Of a stretch of DNA of 64,000 nt, positions 35,111 through 47,204 are shown in pieces. The position numbers and the translations under genes are program-made. Every line of letters begins with the position of its first letter. Within the stretch, counting starts at the first letter, position 1. The notes beneath the pieces were generated by a model, which saw only the letters and a list, made by a program, of their open reading frames with translations, did not search any database and was not told where the DNA came from. Source of the DNA: Riptortus pedestris (taxonomy: Eukaryota; Arthropoda; Insecta; Hemiptera; Alydidae); assembly GCA_019009955.1 (NCBI GenBank), contig CM032229.1, positions 7,794,001 to 7,858,000 on the forward strand. The letters run 5' to 3'.

Positions 35111-35588
35111 AACACAAACACACATACATATATCTTTGTCTCTTTCAGAAATACAGGAGAGGAAGTGATTTGAAGACCTTGACTCCTAGAAAATTCTTAA
35201 TAAACACACACATAGACAAATATCTGAGAAGCTTGATTATTTCTGTCAAAACTTATATCCCAATTATGCAGATAAGACAATATACACGGGCTCTTTGTCT
35301 GATAAGGCCTAGCGTTATCGATACTTAGAAGTCCTGAAGCCCTCATTTATTTTATTTTACTGCCTTGTTTATATGGAGTATCACTGCTGAAGCGATTTTG
35401 TCTCAAAAGATAACTGAAATATAAAGATAAGACATTGAACGTAAGAATATAAACAACAAAAAAAAAAAACATTAACTGGACAATGAACAATGAATCCAAA
35501 ATTAATGGCAACCCCAATAAAGAAATGTAAATTAGCCAAGTACAACTAAATACGCATAACTTCAGGGATGTACTATACGGTTAAAACC
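35111..35588. other. Unassigned DNA
   Basis: Nothing supported. Confidence 0.45.
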
Positions 35589-35589
35589 A

Positions 35590-36116
35590 GGTGACCAATA
35601 TTGTACAGAAATTTTTATCTTAGTTTTCATTAAACTTTTACTTTGTGAGATGAGAAGACGTCATCAATTAAGATTCTAATTCTATACCCGAAAATGTTTA
35701 TTATATATATATATATATCATAATCGGTATTTAACCATTTAAATCATCACTAAAGTTCAGAGTCCTTAATGGCTGAAACCGAACTAGAAACTAAAGAGGG
35801 GGGGGGGGGTTAAAGGTTTGAAAATTCCAAATATCTTCGTTATTATGTATGAGTCGGGTAGAAAAATGTCATAGAACCACTCATTTTAAACTGTTTATAC
35901 TTTACAGCTATCATTCTGTTGGTAGTTTACATTTTAAGCGAGTTATTACCACTTTTTCCTTTCGGCCTTCAATAAATCCCCAATTCTTCTTACGTGATTT
36001 TAGCAAATTTCCCTTAAGGGAAATCAGCTATTGAGGTCGTACTCATGATGCAAGTTTCGAAAAAAAATTTCAAATGTCCGATCCTACCCAGGAGATGACG
36101 AAAATGAGGTCCGTTC

Positions 36117-36173
<57 letters not shown>

Positions 36174-36760
36174 ATTGTTAACGCTCTAGCGGTCGCAATT
36201 TTTGTTTGATCGTTGCCAAACTCGGAATTTAATTGTTTTATGTAAAAAGCAAGATCAAGTTCGTTAATGGCTGAAATCGGACCAGTGGGAAGGGGGTTTA
36301 GGAGGGGGATTTTTGAAAATTCAAAATATCTCCGTTATTATGCGTCGGATCGAAAAATTGTATAGAATAAATCTTATTGCAAATTAAATTTACTATAAAT
36401 ATTGTTATATACATTTATTCTCTATCTTGAATATTAGCCGAGATATTTGCATTTGTATTCTGCGGGTGGTCGGCAGGAGTCGGCTATGTTTGGACTTTCC
36501 GCCGAGAGCTCTGGGTGCCGTTTCCGTAACTACTCGACCCTCGTGGATAGGTTTAGAGGTTTCTAACTACTACAGTTGTTATTAGGCATATTTCTCTATT
36601 GTAAAACTTCACGTGGGAAATCTGCTTAGTTTACGCATCCCCTGCGTGACGGACTTAGAAATAGAAAATATTTGGGGATAAGAGATGAATAGTGTGGCAA
36701 ACTAGCACGTGGGGAAATCCGCTTAGTTAAGCAGCCCCTATCTGACGGACCTTTCTTCCT
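35590..36760 (-). mobile_element. H element, long subtype, split by a second H element
   Basis: The left part runs 35590-35999 (GAAGACGTCATCAATTAAG, short (TA)n, TTAATGGCTGAAACC, CAATTCTTCTTACGTG). The right part resumes at 36654 (ACTTAGAAATAGAAAATATT) and ends GCAGCCCCTATCTGACGGA at about 36752. The intact equivalent is at 38.08-38.2 kb. Confidence 0.8.
36000..36653 (-). mobile_element. H element, short subtype, nested
   Basis: Full length: TTTAGCAAATTTCCCTTAAG, palindrome, GATGACGAAAATGAGGTCC, (TA)n at about 36121-36169, CTCTAGCGGTCGC, GGTCGGCAGGAGTCGGC, TTTCCGCCGAGAGC, and the terminus CATCCCCTGCGTGACGG. The flanks join into an uninterrupted H sequence without it, so it is one of the youngest insertions here. 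Confidence 0.9.
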
Positions 36761-37370
36761 ATTTCGGGTGAATATATTTTTCTATTGGTTTCCGTTTGCA
36801 GAGTAATGTTCAAACGTTGTATAGGATCATATATATTGCTAATGCTTTCTTTATATATTCCCTGCCCAAGTTATTAATAAGCTTTGATATATCTGAGAAT
36901 CCGATGCTTGAGTCTTTATTTTTCTCTTTTCAGTTCTAAATGCATCCATTAATTATTGATGTATTTGTGAAAGCCCCCGGATCAGCGGCAATCCTCTTTG
37001 ATGCTTCGACAACTTTGCATACCGTTTCAGTCTTTTATAAAATGCTCTTAATCGCACCCTTTGATATATCTGTCTAACATGTCGAGGGGCAGTTTCACCC
37101 CAAGAATTGAGGATAAAAGTTTTTTTAAATGTGAGAAATGGTTCTGGCACAAACATATGGAATTTTCATAATTTTTATATATTATATTTCTATATTACGC
37201 TATAATTTTATAAAATGTATTACCCTGATTATTGTGGCATAATCCCTAGACTGGTGCAATCTAATCTCTTGATAGCAACGTCTCAGCATCTCTTGGTTTA
37301 CTTAGCTCCTGAAGAATATCATTCCAAAAATCTAATTATGAACTATTTTCACCACGAAAAACCTTTCCTT
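36761..37370. other. Unassigned DNA
   Basis: A 67-codon minus-strand frame (36953-37156; MFVPEPFLTFKK at its start) has no recognised motif. Nothing else seen. Confidence 0.4.
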
Positions 37371-37371
37371 T

Positions 37372-38198
37372 TAATGCTTTAGCGGTTGCAATTTTTGTTG
37401 ATCATTACTGAACTCGATATTTAAACGTTATATATAAAAATAAAGATCAAGTTCGTTAACGGATAAGTGAAGTGAGACGGGGATTTAGAAAGAGGAAATT
37501 TCGATTTATTTAAATTTATACGTCAGATAGAAAACGTCTATAGAATCAATCTTCTTGATAATGTACTGTACTATAAATGTTGTTATATACTTTGTTCACT
37601 ATCTTGATTGTTAACCTGATATCTGGTCTTTGTTGTCTCCAGCCTTAGTAAGCCCTCATTTCCACTCATGTCGTATTAATAAGAAACTGTTAAATCACGA
37701 ACCTCTATACACAAGCTTAAATACCAAATATTGTCTTCATTGAAAGTTAACAGTTCGAGGTGCATACAAATACGTAGTATGATGACGTCATCAATAAAGA
37801 TGTTCCCTTCTTGACTCGATAATCTTTATTTGATCGATACCATAATCGATATTTAACCGTTTAATTCAACACTAAAGTTCATAGTCGTTAACGGCTGAAA
37901 TAGAACTAGGAACTGGGTGATGTAGGGGGGGGGGGCTTTCGAAATTCAAAATATATATTTTATTATAATTCACATCAAAAACATGCTCTTCAATTGTCCT
38001 TGTATTCATTTTTTTTTTTTTTTGTAACTTAAATATTAAGCGAGTTATTCGTATTTTCTTGTTTCAAGCTGTCATTAAGCCCACACTTCTTCTCATGGAA
38101 TTTTTACTTAGATATTGAAAATATTTGAAGGAAGACATTACTTTGTCATACAAGCACGTGGGAAATCTGCTTAGTTAACGCAGCCCCTGCGTGGCGGA
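37372..38198 (-). mobile_element. H element, long subtype, without palindrome end
   Basis: TTTAGCGGTTGCAATTTTTG to the terminus CAGCCCCTGCGTGGCGGA. It contains an intact TGACGTCA (37783-37790), the GATCGATACCATAATCG block and the CTTCTTCTCATGGAATTTTTACTTAG stretch in separate blocks, which serves as the empty site for the nested insertion at 36.0 kb. Confidence 0.8.
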
Positions 38199-38815
38199 CT
38201 TTTTACTGCTTTTCCTCTGTAAGCACACTAAATGTTCAGATTCACGGAAAAACTTTTTCAAAATCTTATTGAGGCATCGGGTTATAACTATGTTGTGCTT
38301 AAATAAATAGGTTGTTTGCCTTTGGAGAAGGGTGTAAAAAGAAAACTTCATTAAGAATTCAAATCTATATGTTGGAAGGTAAAAGATGTGGATGAGGAAA
38401 AGGCCTTAATCCTTCACAAAATGATTTGGAAGAAAGATCAAAGCGGAAAATCAGGACATCATTGTGAAGACCAGCTCCCTTTGATCATAACTTTATTAAG
38501 TTGTGACTTGGCTTGCTGCTAAGCTACAAATGCTCCCACAGGTCACAGGATTGATAAGAACTGCAATGATAAGATCAGAAATCATTTACAATTTTTTTTT
38601 CTTTGTTTTATGCCCCACACCTGAGGCGATCGGCATGGGATAAGTGGGGGTAAACCTCTAATTAAGATAGTATATTAACTCAGTCATTTAGGTGATTTTT
38701 GTATAAATTGTGGGGTGAAAAAATCCCTTACATATCTAAAGCTTTCTCATATCCCTACTTTGTCTATTAGTGTATAATTAAAGTTAAACCTTTGTAAATT
38801 TGTCAAGTAGGCTGC
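38199..38815. other. Unassigned DNA
   Basis: Nothing supported. Confidence 0.4.
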
Positions 38816-38819
38816 AGTT

Positions 38820-39030
38820 ATTTTATTATAATTCTATATTTTTTAGTAAATATTTATATGTTCTAGGAGTGCTAGTATATATTTTATATGCTGGCTGCTG
38901 TCAGTTAGTAGTTGAGCCATGTCTTGGAGAATGTCGAGATATATTCGTTTTATGCAGTCTGCTAGTATGTGTTTTATTGTTAGGTATTTGTTCCAGTTTT
39001 ACATTTACATTTTTTACAACAATTAAAAAA
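38820..39030 (-). mobile_element. LINE-C relic
   Basis: The minus strand reads KCKCKTGTN and, after a frameshift, LTIKHILADCIKRIYLDIL, the same Cys/His knuckle as CGKCNTNLTIYHILMGC in the 17.0-kb copy. It is short and frame-broken; the plus-strand frame over it is a shadow. Confidence 0.6.
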
Positions 39031-39162
39031 TTTTAAATGAAGATAGGACCAAACTTAATGAAAAGAAAACAAATGACTATTACAACTTTAGGCATACAAA
39101 AAGTTTTTTTTATAATAACTCGCAAATTTACTTGGAAAGAAAAAAGTGAACTTTTTTTAATT

Positions 39163-39215
39163 TCAGCGCTGAGCGCTTTCGAAGACTATTTTCTCCATCT
39201 TCAGAGCTACTTGTA
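39163..39215 (-). ncRNA. Hammerhead-like core motif (copy 2)
   Basis: The minus strand reads CTGAAGA, TGGAG...CTTC (possible 4-bp stem), then GAAAGCGCTCAGCGCTG. After GAA the sequence can form a 5-bp stem (AGCGC-TCA-GCGCT), as expected for stem III, but the nucleotide at the cleavage position would be G, which is not permitted. Probably a decayed copy. Confidence 0.3.
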
Positions 39216-41142
39216 TGCACTCATTACACTTAAGACAGCAAGTAACTCCCCACTTGCTGTCCATCTGTACAATTGGATACTTTCTTGTCCCCAAGTACAC
39301 GATATTCTTCACTTCTAGCTACACTACTGTGAAACTTGCTAATATTAAAATATTCATTGTTATTGGACTCCCCAAACCGCCAAGAGGTAATACTGTCAGG
39401 TCAAGAAAGTGTTTAGAGTGTGAGAGTCAATCCAAGAAAATATCTCGGACCTAGAAAATACTCTCCTGGAATCTCATCTCGAATGGCCTTGCTGACAGAG
39501 CACAGGCATGTCCTAAAGGGTATTGCCACTTGAGCGTGTAACTATATTAATCCCTTCTAGCAATTTTCTGCTAAGTTTTGTTAGAGGAGCTATTTGAAAA
39601 TGAATGACTGTCAGAAAGGCGCATTGCTTAATGATATCGTTTTTCTCCTTCTCCACGCCGGCTATTTGCTCCAGTTGTCATACTTTTTCCGTAGATCTTA
39701 GACTAACTTCTTCAGGATACACTTGATGTTGTTTTTGGTCGGGGTTCCCCTGGTTTTTCGTAACTAGTTTTCTCATGTTTTCGCTAAGTATTTCAATTGA
39801 ACCATCGTTACGTCTAACTGTCTTGTAGATTTACAATCAAGTTACTTAATAATTACCTTCTCGTGGACAGATTGAACATTTTGAAGGGCATTTTGAACAA
39901 TGTAATAACAGAACCTCCTTTTTTATGTTCGGAAATTTTCAAGATTGCTTCTATTATTGAAATGATAATCTAGTAAACTCGTAACAAATGTCTTTAGCTA
40001 TTGTGGAATGATGTTAGTTGAGTATAACTCTTTCTCTACAATGCGCTTTTCGATGAGTTTCTTGAATGAAAAATAGGAAACTTGAGCATTACCACAATAC
40101 ATTAATTCATACAGGAATGTGAGATGGTTTCACCATTATTACAAATATAACCCATAAGGTTACAGCTATATTCAAGTTGTCTATTACAGTTAACCCATCT
40201 AGCTGAAGGAAAACGTTTTGTGAAATATGTAGCTTTAACGACTCCATTAATATGCAGACTCATTAAATCAGAGAGGAAAGGATTTTTAACTAGTTATTTT
40301 TTCAAATTACTTTTCAGCAATGAAACGCTGTGTTGTGGATTGCTTAAGCGTGCCAGCATCTATGATGGTTTGGACGACTTTCTAACGTCTATTACAGTAA
40401 TGTCATTCAGGTTGTTCATGATTCCATTGCAGGAGTCTTTGTTTCATTTCTGCTTGATGCGATCATTAAAGATTTGATACATTTTTGAGTCCTTTGTTTT
40501 GGGATGACTGTAGCTTTTTCTTTAGTAACCTGGAATATCTGACTTCAGGAGGCAATGGCAAGGAACCTAGTTGTTTGCAATAGAATAATACTAATGAAAA
40601 GTCTTTAATAGCTTTGCCAAAATACGAAAGAAAAATGTTTTCAAAGATTTATTAAGTATTTTATTAAATATATTGGGCATTTGGTTAATTAATTCAAATT
40701 TGTTAGGCTCTATTTAGAAGATAATTGCTCTGAAGCAGATTTCGCTTTCAGCATATGTATGCATTTTACTTTACTTCCAATGCTACCGATGTTGTAGGAT
40801 GTTTACTTTATTATATATTATGTTTTAAGGCACAAAAGCAAGCAAGACCGAATTTTTAGCATTAGTTTACAGTTTGATGGAATTTTCATCAAACATTATA
40901 CTTTCATTCATACTTGTAAACGAATGGAGTAAGCTCCTTAAGCAGGTTAAGCAGTTATGCACCGACGGAAATCGGCTGAATTTCTAAAGTTGGAATAGCA
41001 CAATTCACAGAACGAGTCATCCAGTAATAAAAATAAATTAGTAATGAACTTATGAATATATAAGAATAACTTATTAACGTTACTATAATTATGCCAAAAT
41101 AGCGGTTACTTTTTGTTGAATCATGTCGGGGAAGCTGGTTTG
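39216..41142. other. Unassigned DNA
   Basis: Two frames of 79-93 codons (39037-39318 and 39215-39454) lie partly over the preceding motif and have no recognisable domain. The rest has no supported feature. Confidence 0.4.
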
Positions 41143-41327
41143 ATCAAACCTCTCTGGGTCTCGGGTTAGCCACTTGAGTTAAAGCCTAGAAGGGTGAGAG
41201 TTCGATTCCCGACTGGGCAATAGGAATATATTTTGGTAAAAAATCATTAAGTAAAATCCTTCGTCACACCCTGGCTAGAAAACGATGGTAACATAGCAAG
41301 CCAGCGGACGTTAATAAATAATAAGAA
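41143..41327 (+). mobile_element. SINE family S
   Basis: The tRNA-like head has GGGTTAGCCACTTGAGTTAA and B-box GAGAGTTCGATTCCCGAC. GCAATAGGAATATATTTTGG, the body (CATTAAGTAAAATCC, CCTGGCTAGAAAACGATGG) and the tail GCGGACGTTAATAAATAATA follow. Confidence 0.85.
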
Positions 41328-42425
41328 TAAACCTCTTTTTAATAACCTCCTATTCCTGCTTCTCTGGCTGCCTTCTGGGAACATTTCCTTATTTATTCAT
41401 TTCATTTTGGCCATCAAAATTTTGCATTAAAAAAATTTCCGAAAAAATTTAAAAGGCATTATTTAATTTTCAGGTAATTAAATTAACTAAATAATTAGTA
41501 AATAATTTAAATTCTATCGTTTTAGATATAGTATTGCTAAATGGGGGTCGAGTTATGTATTTAAAGGCTGTAACTAATGAGTTGCAACCGTGTCCAGGAA
41601 GTCCGATTTTTCATGGAGACGAATTAGGAAAGGAAGTGATCCCAAATACGCTGAGACTATCTAACAATAAAGAGAACTCAATGAAATTGCTAAGGCGGCA
41701 TCTCTCACTAGCCTGCATTGGCTGACCAATCAGAGGCATGAGTGAACGCACTAGTTCTTGTCAAACAGAGAGCCAGAAAAAAACCTTTTTAGTTGAAAGT
41801 CCTGCAAGACATGGCTTTGGGGAATTCATTTCCTGCAGTATTGTGGTGGAATTTGAACCCAAAGTGAGCTAATTCTTTATCCAAGTGCTACTCAATTTCC
41901 TCACTATGCTGAGTATACACTGAGGGTTTGGAAAAAAGCCCAATCTCAAAGCGCCGTCACTACAAAGCTAAATAAAATTTAGAGTAACCAACCCCCAACG
42001 CTCTTTCAAGAGGAATCGGACAATAATATTGAAGCTAACAAAGGCTTCCAATATCCTCCGTCATAGGCCCCTAGTTGACACATCATGGCTCACTTCTCTG
42101 CCTCCCTGTTGACATTCACTGACCACACGTATTTGCCTACTGGTTCGACTCCTCTCGTTCAATTATTAACCGCTTTGTTCGTGGTTCTGGCAACTAAGTG
42201 TAAATATGTCTGCTCAAGTAAACACTGCTCTAACCAACTCATAGCGAAGCGGGTAAAGTTAAAAGAGGTTATCTATCATTAACCCTGACATATTAGATTT
42301 ATTGGCTTTCATGTGACCGGGTCCAGCGGCAATCATTCCTCCCATCAAACATAAATAAAGTCAATCACGTAGGTGTCGCGTAACCAAACACATTTCATAT
42401 CTGCTCCAATAAGAACCCTCTGCAA
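41328..42425. other. Unassigned, moderately GC-richer DNA
   Basis: No coding sequence is supported. A CCAAT element (GACCAATCAGAGG, 41726-41738) is present, without a gene to attach it to. Confidence 0.35.
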
Positions 42426-42536
42426 GTTCAATCTGCTATTGAGGTTGTACATATGACGTAATATTCGAAAAATTTCCTCAAATATAAACGTCGATTCTAC
42501 GGAGGAGTTGACGAAAGTGAGGTCAGTTCAAAATTG

Positions 42537-42568
<32 letters not shown>

Positions 42569-43236
42569 AATGTATTTGTTGCCACTCTAGCGGCGGTAAT
42601 TTTTGTTTGATTGTTGCCAAACTCGTTTTGATCGTTATTTAATCTTTTTATGTAAAAACAAAGATCAATTTCGTTAAGGGCTGAAATGGGTTTTAGAAGG
42701 GTAATTTCGAAAATTAAAAATATATCCATTATTATAAGTAGGATCGAAAAAAGTGTGCCCATCCAATTCCAAATTGTATTACCTATAAATGTTAATATAT
42801 AGGTATTTTTGTATCATGAATAGTAGCTGAGATTTTGTAATTTTCAACTTTCAGTAAACCACCACTCCTATTCACGACATATTTACAATAAGCTGTTATC
42901 TCACGTATCGCTTTATAGTAGCTTAAATACCAAATATTGTAGTCGTTGAACATTTACTGTGTGAGATACATGCAAATGCGCAAATTGAACTTGAACATTT
43001 AAGTTTTTAACTTGAAAATGTTTTGTTTTTTTATTCTCTACCGTACTTCATACTTAAACGTCACACTTACCAATAAAGATCATATTGCTGAATTCGGACC
43101 TGGAATGGGGGCTAGACAGACTGAATTTGACCAGATTTAATTTTCGTCATATTCTGGAAGGAATAGATTTAAAGAAATGTTTGGAAAATGGAGTTATGAA
43201 TACACCCTCAATAGCTGATTTACCTAAAGAAAAATG
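42426..43236 (-). mobile_element. H element (long subtype) fused to an opposite H end
   Basis: 42426-43115 is a minus-oriented copy with (CA)n/(TA)n at 42537-42568 (TCTGCTATTGAGGTTG, GTTGACGAAAGTGAGGTC, TCTAGCGGCGG, CACTCCTATTCACGAC). At about 43120 it meets a plus-oriented palindrome end (TTTAATTTTCGTCATATTC, CCTCAATAGCTGATTTACC, GTGCTAA at about 43233), so the two copies are joined tail to tail. Confidence 0.7.
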
Positions 43237-43370
43237 TGCTAAAAGTCATGTATTTTTAAATTAATTAAACATAAAAACTGTTTGCTTTCACATCTATTAT
43301 AAACATGACATTTTGAACTGATAGATTTGGTTCCCCCTGATTGAGGTTGAGTGTTGCACCGGCTAGAGGG

Positions 43371-43500
43371 GATCAGCTTTCTTGACACTGTCACATCTGT
43401 TGTGTTTAAATCTTCCTGAGGGACAGGGCGAGGTACCTGCTCGTGGGATCCACAGGCCATTTCTATCCTCTCCGAGACCCTTTGGCAGTGCAACAGGTAT
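43371..43500 (+). repeat. Dispersed repeat Q (copy 1)
   Basis: GATCAGCTTTC, TTTAAATCTTCCTGAGGG, GCGAGGTACCTGCTCG, GGATCCACAGG and GCAACAGGTA recur in the same order inverted at 48.32-48.43 kb. Identity unknown; open frames across it are probably incidental. Confidence 0.6.
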
Positions 43501-43564
43501 CACTTAGTTATAGAGCCAGTATTGTTGTCTGGGGTGGCTAGACCTTGAAATACATTCGGCTCAA

Positions 43565-44103
43565 TTAGCAGATTTCCCTTGAGGGAAATCAGCTTTTGAG
43601 GTCTTACTCATGAAGCGATTTTCGAAATTTGTATTCAAATGTCCATCGATCCTTCCTAAGAGATGACGAAAATGAGGTCCGTTCAAAACTGTATATATAT
43701 TTGTCTGTTGCGGTCGCAATTTTTGTTTAATCGTCACCGAACTCGGTATTTAATTGTTTTATGTGAAAAGAAAATTCAAGTTCGTTAACGGCTGAAATCG
43801 GACTTGTGGGAGGGGGGGACTTTCGAAAATTCGAACTATATCCGTTACTATACGTCGGATCGAAAAATTATATAAAACCAATCTTATTACAAATTAAATT
43901 TACTATAAATATTGACATATACATTTATTCTCTAACTTGAACATTAACCGAGATATTTGCATTTTTATTAAGTGTAACGGACGAGCTATGGTCGCTTCTA
44001 TTCGTTCCCGCCGAAAGCTAGTTCGGCACTCGTATGGAGATTTCTCTATTGTAAAACTTTACGTGGGGAATCTGCATAGTTTACGCAGTTCCTGCGTGAC
44101 GGA
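43565..44103 (-). mobile_element. H element, short subtype, complete ends
   Basis: TTAGCAGATTTCCCTTGAGG, GATGACGAAAATGAGGTCC, hardly any microsatellite (GTATATATATT), GGTCGCAATTTTTG, GTTCGTTAACGGCTGAAATC, the CGGGATTC-less short body and CTGCGTGACGGA at the end. It has the shortest (TA) tract among complete copies. Confidence 0.85.
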
Positions 44104-44722
44104 CTTTTTATAGATTGGGCGCTATTTGTCATAAATGTGCAACCAACTTACGTATCTGGTCCTACGCTCTTACTAAGGGTGAAATAGGGAATTGAAAGTG
44201 AGGCAGAGGGAAATGTGCTCAGTTGACGCAACCCCTACCTGACCCGGTGGATTTTCCTGGCTCTCCAACCCCCCGCTGACATCGATCAATATTGAACAAC
44301 CAGTGGCACACTGCCCCAGAACTAAACTCCTTTTATTTTGCAGAGGTTGGCCTCAGGAAATGGCCGAGCCCTGACTTAAGGACCGAAGCAATTATTACTG
44401 TCGTAAACAAGGAAAGGCGTCGATAGTAAAGCAGCCGCCAAAGCTAATCCCTCCACAGAGGTAGTTTAAAGCTCAGAAACAGTGAATTGAAACTAATCTC
44501 TTTGTAGAAAATTAAAAAAGTGCTTTCAGACATTTATTTTCTTTTATTTTTTGAAGCTCCAGGATATAAAATCCAAGGTCTCAAGATAAAATCCTTTAGT
44601 TTTGAATTTTTTTCTAGAATTTGAATAATTAAGGGATGAGTGTTGCTAAAGTTTTTGTTGGAAAGCAAACAACTTGATGAATCGGAGTTTATAGTGATGC
44701 CATGTGATGTAAAAGGTAAAAA
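44104..44722. other. Unassigned, GC-richer; small H end fragment
   Basis: AAATGTGCTCAGTTGACGC (44213-44231) is a stranded H terminus. The GC-richer 44240-44460 shows no recognised coding sequence. Confidence 0.4.
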
Positions 44723-44723
44723 G

Positions 44724-45468
44724 TCCGTCATGCAGGGGCTGCGTAAACAAAACAGATTTCCCGCGTGCGGGTATAAGACACTTGTGATCTCATTCTCTAT
44801 TTCTATGTAAGAAAAAAGATGGATAAAAGGGTTGTGGGGTGGTAAAGGTAAAGAAGGCTGAAAAGAAGAAACTCACTTCATACTTGAGTCACGAAAAGAA
44901 GTTTCGAACAAAATTTGTAGAAGATCAATAGTTTAACATGATTGGTTCTATAACATTTTACTCTCAGACTAAAAATGACGAAGATGATTTAAATTTTTGA
45001 ATCCCCCCCCCCTCTAACCGCAACTATTCCAGGTTCTATTTCGGCCAATACAAGTACGATCTTGAGTGTTGACTGAAATGGTTAAATATCGAGTATGGTA
45101 TGGGTCGAGTAAACATTTTCGAAATAAAAATGTATATTTTCGTCATCACATAAAGAATTTACATGTACCTCGCATAATAATGATCTCTTGAAAACAATAT
45201 TTGGTATACAAGCGGAATAAAGTGGTTCATGACATGACGAATGAGCTTATTTCTAATTTGACATGAGAAGGATTTGGGTCTGAAAATCCAAATATCTAAA
45301 TATTATATGTATATGACACCAGCTTTAGGTAATTAAATTTATAATAACATCGCCTCTATACAATTAGATTGTCCCGACCGTCTCCTGAATAGGATCGATG
45401 AATATTTCAAGAACTCACGTCATGAGTACATCCTCAATAGCTGATATACCTTAAGGGAAATATGCTAA
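44724..45468 (+). mobile_element. H element, long subtype, near complete
   Basis: CCGTCATGCAGGGGCTGCG, CAGATTTCCCGCGTGC, the long-subtype segment, GTTCATGACATGACG, a very short microsatellite region, CGTCTCCTGAATAGGATCG, and the end TTAAGGGAAATATGCTAA. Confidence 0.8.
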
Positions 45469-46245
45469 AATTGATATATCGTTTTTAGTAGTAGGGGATG
45501 TAAGTAAAATTTTCAATCCAACTCATATCAACGAGGATGATAAACCAAGCATTAGGATTGTTAAAAGATTAGCTGCATAGGGGTAAAAACTTGTAGCTGA
45601 TATAAAATATCGTCAATATAAACAGTCACGGCAAAAACTTACTTAGAATACAATGAAATAGAAGGCTTATGGCCTCCATGGCTGAATAAGAGTGGTTAGG
45701 AATAGATAACCCGTCCCATAAAGATATAGCCAAGTGGAAAAAAAATGGGAGACAACTCAACTGTCTTCCAGTTTTTCAAGAGCATTCAATTTGGCTTAAC
45801 AGGTGTTGGTTCAAATAACTTACTTCTGTTTTCTCTCATAATTGGAGAAGTTATTGTTAAGGGGGTTTTTAACAAGAATAAAATTGTTAGGAAAGTTATA
45901 AAAACTTCCCATCAAAGGAGACGGAATTTGTTTGACACGTGCTGGAAATCAGTACACTTTTAAAGTCGTTAAAAGTTGAATTTACAGGGCTCTGTAAAAA
46001 AAAAGTAAAAAAAAATAAAAAAAAATGAAATAATGTTTTCACTAAGCTGGAGGTGAAAACATCATTTTGCAAAAGATTCAACCCTTCAAGGAAAGAGGGA
46101 CGTATAACATCTGTGAATGTTGAAGCTCCAGTAGTCGCGAAACTTGTTAAGTCCAACAAACATTAAATTTAGGAGTTTCTTGTAAAAATAAAATGTAAGC
46201 CCCCTATACCTTCATTGAACTCCCCGCGTCTGTTTTTAGTTTAAG
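45469..46245. other. Mostly unassigned; short SINE-like piece
   Basis: 45660-45740 has GAATAGATAACCCGTCCC and ATAGCCAAGTGG, a SINE-body scrap. Frames at 45745-45963 (plus) and 45896-46159 (minus) have no recognised motif. Confidence 0.4.
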
Positions 46246-46246
46246 T

Positions 46247-46739
46247 CTTTATATCATATGTGGGCAAGCCCCGGCCCGCGGTAAGGTTTGATCCCGCCCG
46301 CGAAAAACCCAATTAAACAAAAATATCACAGTACTTACTCCAAATAAGGAAGATGAGGAGAGATTTGCCCGTTTGGCATTACTTATAAATGCCAACAGCT
46401 CTTTTCATTGATGAAAATTAATAAATCAAAACATCGCACAAGACTGATTGGCGATAATTTGGAAACTTATTTTCGTCTTTGTATCAGTGGAATTAATCCA
46501 AACATCAATGGATTAGTTTCCCAAATTCAAACTCATTGATTGTACCATGTTGAACCTATTTTTTTCATTTCATTTTGTCATTTTAATAAATTGTACTATA
46601 ATTACAAGTCTGATATCTATCGTTAAAAATTATGAACACTACATTAAACTGCACTGCTTTTAAAAGCGGCCCGCGGACGTATTTGCACAGTAAAGTTTGG
46701 CTCGCAACATGTCAAAGGTTGCCCATACTTGCTTTATAT
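46247..46739 (-). mobile_element. hAT MITE, complete, with 8-bp target duplication
   Basis: The target duplication CTTTATAT is at 46247-46254 and 46732-46739. The 477-bp element between begins CATATGTGGGCAAGCC and ends GGTTGCCCATACTTG; its terminal inverted repeats and internal CCGCGGAC / GCCCGCGG blocks are typical of hAT non-autonomous elements. It has no transposase frame. Halves of the same family lie at 11.1 and 23.4 kb. Confidence 0.9.
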
Positions 46740-47203
46740 CAATAAAGATTTTTTGAGTAGGGAAGCATGTCTTTTGACCGCGAGTATTTTTACTTTTACA
46801 ACTTCCGATTGTTTGGGCATTAATATTTTGAAACTAGTCTATTGTGAGTGATTTTTTACATATTGTGTTCAGTTTATGATTCATTGCTCAAACGCAGCCC
46901 TTGATCATATTTCACGACATTGTTTAACTGTTCTAAAGCTACAGATAATCTTTGTTTATGTTTCTAATGCAATGCTCTATTTTTTTAATGGCTGGGGATG
47001 TGTGTATTTGTTTGCATTGGTTGAGATTTAAGTCCAGCAGCTGATAAGTTTATCCAATACAAACAGGAGAATTTATTTTAATAAAAAAAGGCTCTTAGAA
47101 ACCGCTTAAAATAATGTTTCATTTTTTCTTACAATATCAAATGTCTAGCTATTTTGTAAATTTTGAAAGAAAAAAAATAACAAATGATGAAGTTTAATAT
47201 TAC
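46740..47203. other. Unassigned DNA
   Basis: Nothing supported. Confidence 0.45.
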
Positions 47204-47204
47204 A

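Noticed and set aside
38800..39036. 78-codon hydrophobic plus-strand frame resembling a membrane protein
   Set aside because: The minus strand carries a LINE-C knuckle here, so the hydrophobic frame is the complement of Lys/Asn-rich coding DNA.
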